Translations under genes and position numbers: made by a program | From: CAMBDR01 sp046597185 | GTDB lineage: Bacteria; Pseudomonadota; Gammaproteobacteria; Burkholderiales; Burkholderiaceae_D | Assembly (NCBI GenBank): GCA_046597185.1 | Contig: JBKJLF010000349.1 | Location: 1 to 20,811 of the forward strand | Direction: 5' to 3' | Length of the DNA stretch: 20,811 nt | Shown here: positions 13,825-20,811 of the stretch, piece after piece | How positions within the stretch are numbered: position 1 is the first letter of the stretch | How the letters are laid out: each line of letters opens with the position of its first letter | Notes under the pieces: model-generated | What the model was told of the DNA's origin: nothing | Databases searched by the model: none | Seen by the model: the letters and a program-made list of their open reading frames with translations, nothing else

Positions 13825-16497
13825 ATGACCAAAACCCTCATCATCGCGGAAAAGCCTTCGGTTGCGAATGATATCGCCAAGACCCTTGGTGGTTTTGTCA
13901 AGCACGATGAGTACTTCGAATCCGAACAGTACGTGCTTTCATCGGCGGTAGGCCATTTGTTGGAAATCGCAGTGCCTGAAGAACATGACGTGAAACGCGG
14001 CAAATGGAGTTTTGCCAAATTACCCATGATTCCGCCCTATTTTGCGCTCAACCCGATCGCCAAAACCGAATCACGGTTGAAGGTATTAAATAAGCTGATC
14101 AAACGCAAAGATGTCACCAAACTGATTAACGCATGTGACGCGGGCCGTGAAGGTGAGCTGATTTTCCGCTTGATCGTGCAAAACGCCAATGCCAAACAGC
14201 CAATTCAACGCCTGTGGCTGCAATCGATGACGCCCGCCGCGATTCGTGACGGCTTTACCCATTTGCGCAGCGATGCTGAAATGTTGCCGCTGGCCGATGC
14301 GGCCCGTTGCCGCTCCGAAGCCGACTGGCTGATCGGCATCAATGGCACCCGCGCCATGACCGCCTTTAATTCAAAAGAAGGCGGCTTTTATTTGACCACC
14401 GTGGGCCGGGTGCAAACCCCTACCTTGTCGATTGTGGTCGAGCGCGAAGAAAAAATCAAACGCTTTGTTTCGCGTGATTTTTGGGAGGTGCGCGCCGAGT
14501 TTGCCTGCGCAGCAGGCGTGTACGAAGGCCGCTGGCAAGATAGAGCCTTTAAAAAAGACGAAACCGACCCGGAAAAGAAAGCCGAACGCCTGTGGAGCCG
14601 CGCCGCAGCCGATTCCATCGTCACCGCTTGCCGTAATAAACCGGGTAGCGTGACGGAAGAATCGAAACCAACCACCTCAATGTCGCCCGCTCTGTTCGAT
14701 TTAACCAGCTTGCAGCGTGAAGCCAACTCGCGTTTTGGCTTTTCCGCCAAAAACACCTTGGGTTTGGCGCAAGCTTTGTATGAAAAGCACAAAGTATTAA
14801 CCTATCCGCGTACCGATTCGCGCCATTTGCCGGAAGATTATCACGATACCGTCAAGCAAGCCTTGGCCACGGTGGCGCAAAACAATAATTATCACCAATT
14901 TGCCAAGCAGATTTTGGATAAGGGTTGGGTCAAGCCGAACAAACGGATTTTTGATAACACTAAAATCTCGGATCACTTTGCGATTATCCCCACCACCATC
15001 GCGCCCAAAGGCTTGTCGGAACCTGAGCAAAAATTGTATGATCTGGTTACGCGCCGCTTTATGGCAGTGTTTTTCCCGGCGGCAGAATTTCAAGTTACCA
15101 CGCGCTATACCGAAGTGTCCGGCCATCAGTTTAAAACTGAAGGCAAGGTGATGACTGCGGCGGGCTGGCTCGCCATTTACGGCAAGGAAGCGGCGGAGGA
15201 CGATAAAGACAATGCCGGTAATCTGGTGCCCGTGGTCAAGGGCGAAAAAGTGCAAACCGAAGAGATTACCGTTAATGGCTTGGCCACCAAGCCACCGGCC
15301 CGCTATAACGAAGCCTCGTTATTGTCGGCCATGGAAGGCGCAGGCAAGCTCATTGATGACGATGAATTGCGCGATGCGATGGCGGGCAAGGGCTTGGGCA
15401 CGCCTGCCACGCGGGCGGCGATTATCGAAGGCTTGATATCCGAGCGCTATTTTCTGCGCGAAGGGCGGGAGCTTATTCCAACCGCCAAAGCCTTTCAATT
15501 GATGACCTTGTTGCGCGGTTTGGGCATGAATGAATTGACCGCGCCCGAATTGACGGGTGAATGGGAATATAAATTATCGCAAATGGAACGTGGAAAAATC
15601 TCACGTGAAGAATTCATGCGGGAAATTGCGCAAATGACGGAGATTATCGTCAAACGCGCAAAAGAATATGATAATGATACTATTCCAGGTGATTATCACA
15701 CCTTGAGCACGCCTTGCCCGCATTGTAGCAGCGTGGTGAAAGAAAACTATCGGCGTTTTGCCTGCACTAAGTGCGAGTTTTCCATGACCAAAACCCCGGC
15801 GGGCCGTCAGTTTGAACTGGAAGAAGTGGAAGACTTGTTAAAAAATCGCACCATTGGGCCGTTGCAAGGTTTCCGCTCAAAAATGGGCCGCCCGTTCGCC
15901 GCCATTTTGCGCATTGTGTTTGATGAAGAAATCAAAAACTGCAAGCTGGAATTTGATTTTGGCCAAAACGATGGTGAAGGCGAAGACGGCGAAGCGCTGG
16001 ATTTGAGCGAACTGCCGCTCACTGGCACCTGCCCGAAATGCGGCAAAGGCGTGTATGAAGTCGGTTTGGCTTATTCTTGCGAAGGCCAGTTGGCCAAACC
16101 CAAAACCTGTGATTTCCGCAGTGGCCGCATTGTTTTGCAGCAAGAAATTCTGCCTGAGCAAATGGCCAAATTATTGCGCGAAGGTAAAACGGATTTGTTG
16201 CCGGGCTTTGTGTCCCAGCGTACCCGGCGGCCATTTAAAGCCTATTTGGTCAAGGGTAAGGATGGCAAAATCAGCTTTGAATTCGAACCACGCAAGGCGG
16301 GCGCGGTCAAGGGCAAAGGCAAAGCCGCCGCAGAGGAGGTGGATGAGGACGGCGTGGTGCAGGAGGCCAAACCAGCTAAAGCCGCCGCTGTAGCTAAAAC
16401 CACAACCGTCAAAAAAGCGGCACCCGCCAAAACAGCCGCCGCTGCCGCAAAAAAACCGGTAGCCAAGCGGCCAGTGACGAAAAAATCCGCCGCTTGA
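13825..16497 (+). CDS. topB: DNA topoisomerase III with zinc fingers and a Lys/Ala-rich tail
   Basis: This 890-residue type IA topoisomerase breaks and rejoins one DNA strand and resolves replication and recombination intermediates. The Toprim domain starts MTKTLIIAEKPSVAND, with the acidic metal site in NACDAGREGELIFR (102-115). The catalytic tyrosine is Y327 in LTYPRTDSRHLP. The later family segments SAMEGAGKLIDD and GLGTPATRAAIIEGL are present. After about residue 630 there are two CxxC-type zinc-ribbon elements (CPHC...CTKC; CPKC...C) and a tail of about 65 residues rich in Lys and Ala, resembling bacterial H1-like DNA-binding tails. It is longer than E. coli TopB (about 650), as in related betaproteobacteria. 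It converges with the M61 gene, 13 bases away. Confidence 0.96.
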   Translation: MTKTLIIAEKPSVANDIAKTLGGFVKHDEYFESEQYVLSSAVGHLLEIAVPEEHDVKRGKWSFAKLPMIPPYFALNPIAKTESRLKVLNKLIKRKDVTKLINACDAGREGELIFRLIVQNANAKQPIQRLWLQSMTPAAIRDGFTHLRSDAEMLPLADAARCRSEADWLIGINGTRAMTAFNSKEGGFYLTTVGRVQTPTLSIVVEREEKIKRFVSRDFWEVRAEFACAAGVYEGRWQDRAFKKDETDPEKKAERLWSRAAADSIVTACRNKPGSVTEESKPTTSMSPALFDLTSLQREANSRFGFSAKNTLGLAQALYEKHKVLTYPRTDSRHLPEDYHDTVKQALATVAQNNNYHQFAKQILDKGWVKPNKRIFDNTKISDHFAIIPTTIAPKGLSEPEQKLYDLVTRRFMAVFFPAAEFQVTTRYTEVSGHQFKTEGKVMTAAGWLAIYGKEAAEDDKDNAGNLVPVVKGEKVQTEEITVNGLATKPPARYNEASLLSAMEGAGKLIDDDELRDAMAGKGLGTPATRAAIIEGLISERYFLREGRELIPTAKAFQLMTLLRGLGMNELTAPELTGEWEYKLSQMERGKISREEFMREIAQMTEIIVKRAKEYDNDTIPGDYHTLSTPCPHCSSVVKENYRRFACTKCEFSMTKTPAGRQFELEEVEDLLKNRTIGPLQGFRSKMGRPFAAILRIVFDEEIKNCKLEFDFGQNDGEGEDGEALDLSELPLTGTCPKCGKGVYEVGLAYSCEGQLAKPKTCDFRSGRIVLQQEILPEQMAKLLREGKTDLLPGFVSQRTRRPFKAYLVKGKDGKISFEFEPRKAGAVKGKGKAAAEEVDEDGVVQEAKPAKAAAVAKTTTVKKAAPAKTAAAAAKKPVAKRPVTKKSAA

Positions 16498-16510
16498 TCG
16501 TCAGCCCTGG

Positions 16511-18370
16511 CTAACAGCTTGGGCGCGGCAAGCGCGCGGTGCGCTTGCCAGCAGCCAGCCCAAGCTGGACGGCGGGCGTCACATTGGCTTGCAAGGTGAC
16601 GCCAAATTCCATTAACTCGTCGCGCCGGAAGGCGACAATCGTCACCTTCTCTCCTACTTTATAGCTGGCCAGCAGCGTTTCCAGATTGGCCTTGCCCCCT
16701 TTAACGCTAACCCGTAAGCCGCCCATGGCCACCAGCGTATCCCCCGACGACAAGCCCGCTTTTTGCGCCGCGCCACCGTCATGCACGGTGCTCAGTTTGC
16801 AATCGGTGCCGTCAAAGGCCAGGGTCGCATTGAAAGTGGCACGGCTGTCGGCGCGCTGATCAGTCAGTTGCACGCCAAACGGCGCAAACAGCTTGGCCAG
16901 CGGTAAATCAGCGGTGCCACGCACATATTGCTCAAAGAAGGATTTTTGTTTTGCGTTGCATAATTCATCGACTAGCGCTTCCACTTCTTCCGTGGTCACG
17001 CCGCTTTGGCTGGCCCCTGCCTGATAAAAATCACGGCCATGGCGTTGCCACAACACGCGCATTAAATCGTCCAGCGAGGCTTTGCCAGCGCTCTTGCTGC
17101 GTATCGTTAAATCCAGCGCCAGCGCCACCAGCGCGCCTTTGGTGTAATAACTGACCACCGCATTCGGGGTGTTTTCATCGCGCCGATAATATTTGACCCA
17201 GGCGTCAAAGCTGGAATCGGCCACGCTTTGTTTGGTGCGTCCATTGCCACCCAGCACCATATTGATGGTCTTGCCGAGCAAGGTAAAGTAAGCGGCTTCA
17301 TCAATCACACCGCTTCTGACCAGGAACAAATCATCATAATAACTGGTAAATCCTTCAAACAACCAGAGTAGCGGCGTATAGTTTTCCTGCTGTAAATCGT
17401 AGGGCACAAAGGCCGCCGGTTTGATGCGTTTGACATTCCATGTATGAAAATACTCATGGCTGCACAGGCCTAAAAAACTGCGGTAGCCATCATCCATGGG
17501 CAGCTTGGCCCGGGTTTTGAGCGGTAAATCGCGCCGATTGCAAATTAAGGCAGTCGAGGCGCGGTGCTCCAACCCGCCATACCCGTCGTCTACTGCCATG
17601 GTTAAAAACACATAGCGCTGCATCGGCGCGCGTTTGGTTTTGGGTTCAAAGAAGGCAATTTGGGCTTCGCAGATTTTTTTCAGGTCGGCGCAGATGCGCG
17701 CCAAATCGAGATTATTCACCCGCCCGGTGACCACAAAATCGTGGCTGATGCCATGCGCTTTAAAACTGGCCAGTTCAAACTCACCCATTTCAACCGGGTG
17801 ATCGATCAATTCATCATAGTCGCTGGCCACGTAGCTGCCAAAACCATAGCGTTTGGCATCCAGTTCCGGCAGCGTGGTGGCAACCCGCCATGCTTGGGTG
17901 TCGCCTTGCGGCCGCTCGATATGGACAATATGCTGCGCCTGCTCTTGCCCCAACACCCGTAAAAATACGCTGGTGCCGTTGAAAAAGCCGTGAGTTTGAT
18001 CCAGGTGGGCGGTGCGTACCGATAAATCCCAGGCATACACGTCGTAATCGAGCGTGAGCGCACCACGGCAGGGGGCGGCTTGCCAACTGTGTTTGTCCAG
18101 CTTGTGCAGCGCTACTGGTTTGCCGTCGCAACTGGCGCGAATTTGCACGATGTTACGCGCGAATTCACGAATCATATAGCTGCCCGGTATCCACGCAGGT
18201 AAGGCCACCGTCTGGCCCTTGACATCCGGTTGCGCTATCACCAAGCGTACTTGAAACACGTGGCTGGCCGGGTGCTGCGAGCCAATTTGATATTGCAGTG
18301 CAGCAGCGAGCGCAGCAGCGGGTGCAGCAGCGAGCGCAGCAGAGGCATCACGTTGGATGGGTTTTTTCAT
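16511..18370 (-). CDS. M61-family metallopeptidase with C-terminal PDZ domain
   Basis: This 619-residue predicted zinc aminopeptidase is of the glycyl-aminopeptidase type. The N-terminal beta domain has LPAWIPGSYMIREFARN (57-73). The zinc motif is HEYFH at 305-309 in LGLCSHEYFHTWNVKRIKP, with the third ligand glutamate about 339 in WLFEGFTSYYDD. DDGYGGLEHR (261-270) is the substrate-side motif. A PDZ-like domain (about 495-595) contains AGLSSGDTLVAMGG. No clear signal peptide is visible. Residues 11-25 are an Ala-rich stretch from a 12-bp repeat not expected in relatives. The ATG lies one base after the DUF3429 stop, so the two are probably co-translated. Confidence 0.92.
   Translation of the reverse strand: MKKPIQRDASAALAAAPAAALAAALQYQIGSQHPASHVFQVRLVIAQPDVKGQTVALPAWIPGSYMIREFARNIVQIRASCDGKPVALHKLDKHSWQAAPCRGALTLDYDVYAWDLSVRTAHLDQTHGFFNGTSVFLRVLGQEQAQHIVHIERPQGDTQAWRVATTLPELDAKRYGFGSYVASDYDELIDHPVEMGEFELASFKAHGISHDFVVTGRVNNLDLARICADLKKICEAQIAFFEPKTKRAPMQRYVFLTMAVDDGYGGLEHRASTALICNRRDLPLKTRAKLPMDDGYRSFLGLCSHEYFHTWNVKRIKPAAFVPYDLQQENYTPLLWLFEGFTSYYDDLFLVRSGVIDEAAYFTLLGKTINMVLGGNGRTKQSVADSSFDAWVKYYRRDENTPNAVVSYYTKGALVALALDLTIRSKSAGKASLDDLMRVLWQRHGRDFYQAGASQSGVTTEEVEALVDELCNAKQKSFFEQYVRGTADLPLAKLFAPFGVQLTDQRADSRATFNATLAFDGTDCKLSTVHDGGAAQKAGLSSGDTLVAMGGLRVSVKGGKANLETLLASYKVGEKVTIVAFRRDELMEFGVTLQANVTPAVQLGLAAGKRTARLPRPSC
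16527..16549. terminator. Perfect 9-bp hairpin at the topB/M61 convergence
   Basis: GGCAAGCGC (16527-16535), loop GCGGT, GCGCTTGCC (16541-16549). It lies 29 bases after the topB stop and inside the last codons of the M61 gene (KRTARLP). No T-run follows, so a role in topB termination is possible but unproven. Confidence 0.4.
18301..18348 (-). repeat. 12-bp tandem repeat in the M61 N-terminal codons
   Basis: On the + strand the units are CAGCAGCGAGCG, CAGCAGCGGGTG, CAGCAGCGAGCG and a partial CAGCAGAGGCAT. On the coding strand they give LAAA, PAAA and LAAA blocks between the start and the first family-conserved residues (YQIG). Confidence 0.85.
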
Positions 18371-18371
18371 T

Positions 18372-18836
18372 TCAGTGAGTCCTTACATTGACGGCGATCA
18401 GGGTGAGCAGTTGGGACAGCAAAATGACACAGGTGAGTGCAAAGCGCAGCCGCAAAAACCATTCCGGCATTTTATACCAAAGGTATAGGCGTTTGTCGAT
18501 TTGGTAACTGACCAAAAAGCCAATGCCCAGCACCAGAAAGGCCAAGCCCGGTTCCACCAGCAAGGAAGAAAATGCAATAAAGGACGGTATCACACCCCAG
18601 GCCAGGGCTTTTTTGGTTTGCACCACCGATAAACTTTCGGCACCCAGCGCGCCACCCCAATGGATGCCGCCCAAAAAGGACAGGATGGCAATCCCATAAC
18701 CAATTTGGCCCCGGATCAGGCTTGCCTGCCAGTTGGTAGGAAAAATCCAGGTCGCCAATGTGAGAAACACAAAAGGGGCTAAACCAATCACGCCCAAAAT
18801 GCGCGCCATATGTTTGTTGAAAAAATGTGAATTCAT
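18372..18836 (-). CDS. DUF3429 family integral membrane protein
   Basis: This 154-residue protein has about five hydrophobic segments and the DUF3429 hallmark AILSFLGGIHWGGALG after the second. WGVIPSF and the PEWFLRLRFALT stretch near the last membrane segment also fit the family, whose function is unknown. I chose the ATG at 18836 because the conserved region (MARILGVIGLAPF) follows within ten residues. No clear Shine-Dalgarno is visible there, and in-frame alternatives are ATG 18872 and TTG 18905. It is followed after a single base by the M61 gene (TGA-A-ATG), so the two form a short operon. An overlapping frame of similar length on the same strand is a shadow. Confidence 0.85.
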   Translation of the reverse strand: MNSHFFNKHMARILGVIGLAPFVFLTLATWIFPTNWQASLIRGQIGYGIAILSFLGGIHWGGALGAESLSVVQTKKALAWGVIPSFIAFSSLLVEPGLAFLVLGIGFLVSYQIDKRLYLWYKMPEWFLRLRFALTCVILLSQLLTLIAVNVRTH

Positions 18837-19185
18837 GAATGGTTGTGGTGCCAGCCGACATGATGCTGTCATTTCTGCGACAAGGTCGCGGTAACAGGTC
18901 AGCAAGCGTTCGGTTCCGGCAAGTCATAAAAATGTATAGTTTAACCGCAATTGGCTTGCTGCGACTGTCTTTATCCCATGCTGCTGGGGCATTTGCAACG
19001 CCCAACTGAAAACATCTTGCAAAGAATGAGTCGAGTTGGTTTATTTACGCCCACAATCGCATACAATAAAACCATATGCAACATCAGGTAACGAGAAAAT
19101 ACAGCGCATCTCAGGTAATGAGAAAATAAGCGTGTTCAAACGAATTGATGAATTCGGCACTAATCAGACAAAACCAGGAGTGAGT
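18837..19185. other. Divergent upstream region between the DUF3429 and response-regulator genes
   Basis: No gene is supported here, apart from possible longer starts of the two flanking genes. A TACAAT at 19062-19067 could be a -10 for the response regulator; the best -35 at a 16-base spacer (TTTATT) is poor. A pair of near-identical 18-base direct repeats follows at 19084 and 19111. TATACA on the minus strand near 18935 could serve the DUF3429 gene. Confidence 0.45.
19084..19128 (+). repeat. Pair of 18-base direct repeats in the response-regulator leader
   Basis: TCAGGTAACGAGAAAATA (19084-19101) and TCAGGTAATGAGAAAATA (19111-19128) differ at one base and are spaced 27 bases start to start. 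They lie between the candidate -10 and the chosen start, where they could be regulator sites or a tandem duplication. If translation began at ATG 19036 they would encode SGNEKI twice. Confidence 0.8.
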
Positions 19186-20469
19186 ATGAATTCGGAAGTC
19201 TCTACGGAAATAGAAGGCGCAGAAGAGGATGAATGGCTCATTTACGATGACGTGATTGAGGGTGGTGACGAAAAAGGTGTGGAAGAAAAGCTCTGGTTGG
19301 TCTTGATCGTTGATGATGATCTCGATGTCCATGCCGTTACCCGTCTGGCCTTACATAAAATCCGCTTCAAGGGCCGTGGCCTGAAGTTTTTGAGCGCCTA
19401 TAGCCGCAAAGAAGCTTACGCGGTCATGCGTGATACGCCCGATATTGCCTTGGTCTTACTGGATGTGGTGATGGAATCCGATGACGCGGGTTTGAATTTG
19501 GCGCGGCAAATTCGCGAAGACTTGAACAATCACAGTGTGCGGGTGGTGTTGCGCACCGGGCAACCGGGGCAGGCACCCGAACAGCGCGTGGTCATGGAAT
19601 ATGATATCAATGACTACAAATCAAAAACGGAACTGACTGCGCAAAAACTGTTTACCACGGTGGTGTCATCGTTACGTGCTTACGATAGTTTAATGCAAGC
19701 CGAACGCGGCAAGACCGAGTTGGTGGCATCGTTGGCCAAGGTTAAAATCTTAAAGTCGGCGCTGGATCAACATTCGTTGGTGGCCATTTCTGATCAATTT
19801 GGTAAAATAACTTACGCTAACGACCATTTTTGCAATGTTTCCAAATATGCACGTGAAGAATTGATGGGGCAAGGGTATCGGATCTTTGATTCGGGCTATC
19901 ATTCGAAAGAGTTTTTTGCCAATTTATGGAACACTATTACCGAGGGTCGGATTTTCCGTTCGGAAATAAAAAACCGGGCGCGTGACGGTTCTTTCTTTTG
20001 GGTGGATACCACGATCTTGCCGTTTCTTAACCCCGAATCGCATTCGATGCAATATGTTGGTATCCATACCGATATTACCGAGCGTAAATTAGCGCAAGCC
20101 AGTTTGCAAGCCAGTGAAGCGCAAATGCGCCATTTGCTCAGTGTTAGCCCGATTGCGGTCAGCATTGAACGCTTGTCTACCAAGCAAAGGGTGTTTGCCA
20201 ATCAGCGTTTTGCGGACATGTTTAATACTACGTTGGCTTTGGTCACCGGGGCTGATCCGCTGCAGTTTTATCAAAACCAGGAAGAGCATGATGGGGTGCT
20301 GGTGCGTTTGATGAAAGGGGAAACCATCATTAACGAGCCGCTGCAATTGTTGACGCGAGACCGCAAACCGTTATCGGTATTGGCGTCGTTTTCGCGCATG
20401 GAGTATGAGGGCGAGCCAGCGATGTTGGCATGGTTTTATGATACCCAGGCGCGTACTTTGCCCGAGTAA
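19186..20469 (+). CDS. Response regulator: receiver, PAS, PAS, no output domain
   Basis: This is a 427-residue cytoplasmic signalling protein. After an acidic N-terminus (residues 1-36) comes a receiver domain with the acidic pocket in VLIVDDDLDVHAVTRLAL (39-56), phosphoacceptor D93 in LLDVVME, threonine about 124 in VLRTGQPG and lysine in DYKSKTEL (143-150). A helical linker (about 155-190) leads to a PAS domain (192-302) that closes with the PAC motif IHTDITERKLA. A second PAS-like domain runs from about 307 to the end. No histidine kinase, GGDEF, EAL, HD-GYP or HTH domain follows. The receiver resembles those of DUF3369/HD-GYP regulators, so it may be a shortened form acting through protein contacts. 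I chose ATG 19186 for its AGGAG 5 bases upstream; ATG 19036 would add 50 repeat-containing residues. Confidence 0.88.
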   Translation: MNSEVSTEIEGAEEDEWLIYDDVIEGGDEKGVEEKLWLVLIVDDDLDVHAVTRLALHKIRFKGRGLKFLSAYSRKEAYAVMRDTPDIALVLLDVVMESDDAGLNLARQIREDLNNHSVRVVLRTGQPGQAPEQRVVMEYDINDYKSKTELTAQKLFTTVVSSLRAYDSLMQAERGKTELVASLAKVKILKSALDQHSLVAISDQFGKITYANDHFCNVSKYAREELMGQGYRIFDSGYHSKEFFANLWNTITEGRIFRSEIKNRARDGSFFWVDTTILPFLNPESHSMQYVGIHTDITERKLAQASLQASEAQMRHLLSVSPIAVSIERLSTKQRVFANQRFADMFNTTLALVTGADPLQFYQNQEEHDGVLVRLMKGETIINEPLQLLTRDRKPLSVLASFSRMEYEGEPAMLAWFYDTQARTLPE

Positions 20470-20483
20470 GGATCAAGCAGATC

Positions 20484-20507
20484 GGGAGGCTGGCCCCGCA
20501 GTCTCCC
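20484..20507 (+). terminator. Terminator-like hairpin after the response-regulator gene
   Basis: GGGAGGCTG (20484-20492) pairs with CAGTCTCCC (20499-20507) around a 6-base loop, 9 pairs with one G-U. It starts 15 bases after the TAA. Only TTC follows, so the T-tract is weak. Confidence 0.55.
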
Positions 20508-20508
20508 T

Positions 20509-20703
20509 TCAATAGAAATAATAGCCTGGCTAACCAATGAGGCGCTTGCAAAAGAAGTAAATCGCGCCCCGGATACCGTTAAAAAGAATATCGCCATCCT
20601 GCTACGCGCTTTTAACTGTGATAGCCGCTTTGAATTAATCAATAAAGTCAACCGCTCTGGCTATATGGCGGCCCTAGAGTTGACGAGAAAACGTAGAAAA
20701 TAA
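20509..20703 (+). pseudogene. Remnant of a LuxR-type helix-turn-helix regulator (C-terminal DNA-binding part)
   Basis: The frame from 20470 to TAA 20703 encodes IEIIAWLTNEALAKEVNRAP followed by DTVKKNIAILLRAF. This matches the LuxR/FixJ HTH pattern (EIIA-G-TN-EIA--L--A-DTVK-NI--LLRKF), then a basic tail ending TRKRRK. No ATG, GTG or TTG lies ahead of it in frame. The hairpin separates it from the response-regulator stop, with which it shares the reading frame. The region that should precede the HTH (start of helix 1, plus any sensory domain) is missing. It is a 3' fragment of a lost regulator or, less likely, a former output domain. Confidence 0.6.
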
Positions 20704-20811
20704 AAATGTTGGGCCGAGCAACCAAACCACTTTATTGCCCGAAGGCCAGCGCAGTAGCAGCGCCTATATCAAACCCTGCCCCGCCTCAACAAAGCGCGTA
20801 CCAAACAGGCC
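20704..20811. other. Window end, no supported gene
   Basis: A + strand frame from ATG 20706 stays open to the edge, and minus-strand frames show short open runs ending at about 20763 and 20731. None carries a recognisable motif, so nothing is called. Confidence 0.4.

Noticed and set aside
18472..19005. Second minus-strand frame overlapping the DUF3429 gene (177 codons)
   Set aside because: The alternative frame has no membrane pattern or family motif, while the chosen frame has the FLGGIHWG hallmark.

Overview
The window looks like a chromosomal segment of a betaproteobacterium, most likely Burkholderiales. This is inferred from protein family content (leucine/isovalerate 'liu' genes, complete bioAFDB, a long TopB with a Lys/Ala-rich tail, a DUF3429 membrane protein) and from moderately GC-rich codon use. 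No rRNA, tRNA, CRISPR array or complete insertion sequence is visible.

Positions 1-9581 form one dense + strand metabolic block: liuB (3' end only), liuC, bioA, bioF, bioD, bioB, liuD, a GhrA-like 2-hydroxyacid reductase and liuE. liuC/bioA, bioA/bioF and bioF/bioD each overlap by ATGA. The biotin pathway genes therefore sit between the two subunits of methylcrotonyl-CoA carboxylase, a biotin-dependent enzyme of leucine catabolism whose acceptor lysine is visible in LiuD. bioC and bioH are not in the window. Several junctions in this block carry short tandem repeats, including a 12-bp repeat that gives bioD five in-frame ATGs. A strong hairpin at 9600-9626 ends the block.

Positions 9627-13600 are accessory, all on the minus strand. 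A roughly 912-residue Roc-COR GTPase has an unusual Ala/Tyr-rich N-terminal region, no leucine-rich repeats, and a 122-residue C-terminal helical module with its own strong internal Shine-Dalgarno and ATG. Upstream lies an Rpn-family (PD-(D/E)XK, transposase-like) nuclease gene whose conserved N-terminus is encoded without a start codon. A 46-48 bp piece of that nuclease gene (29 of 32 identical in its core) recurs directly after the GTPase stop codon in the same orientation, so the GTPase gene is bracketed by Rpn-derived direct repeats. This is the best candidate here for an undescribed, probably conflict-related, mobile module; the function is inferred.

Positions 13600-20811 return to housekeeping content: topB (+) converging on an M61 peptidase that is tightly coupled to a DUF3429 membrane protein (both -), then a divergent receiver-PAS-PAS response regulator without an output domain. 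Its terminator-like hairpin is followed by a start-less LuxR-type HTH remnant. The last 108 bases hold no gene I can support.
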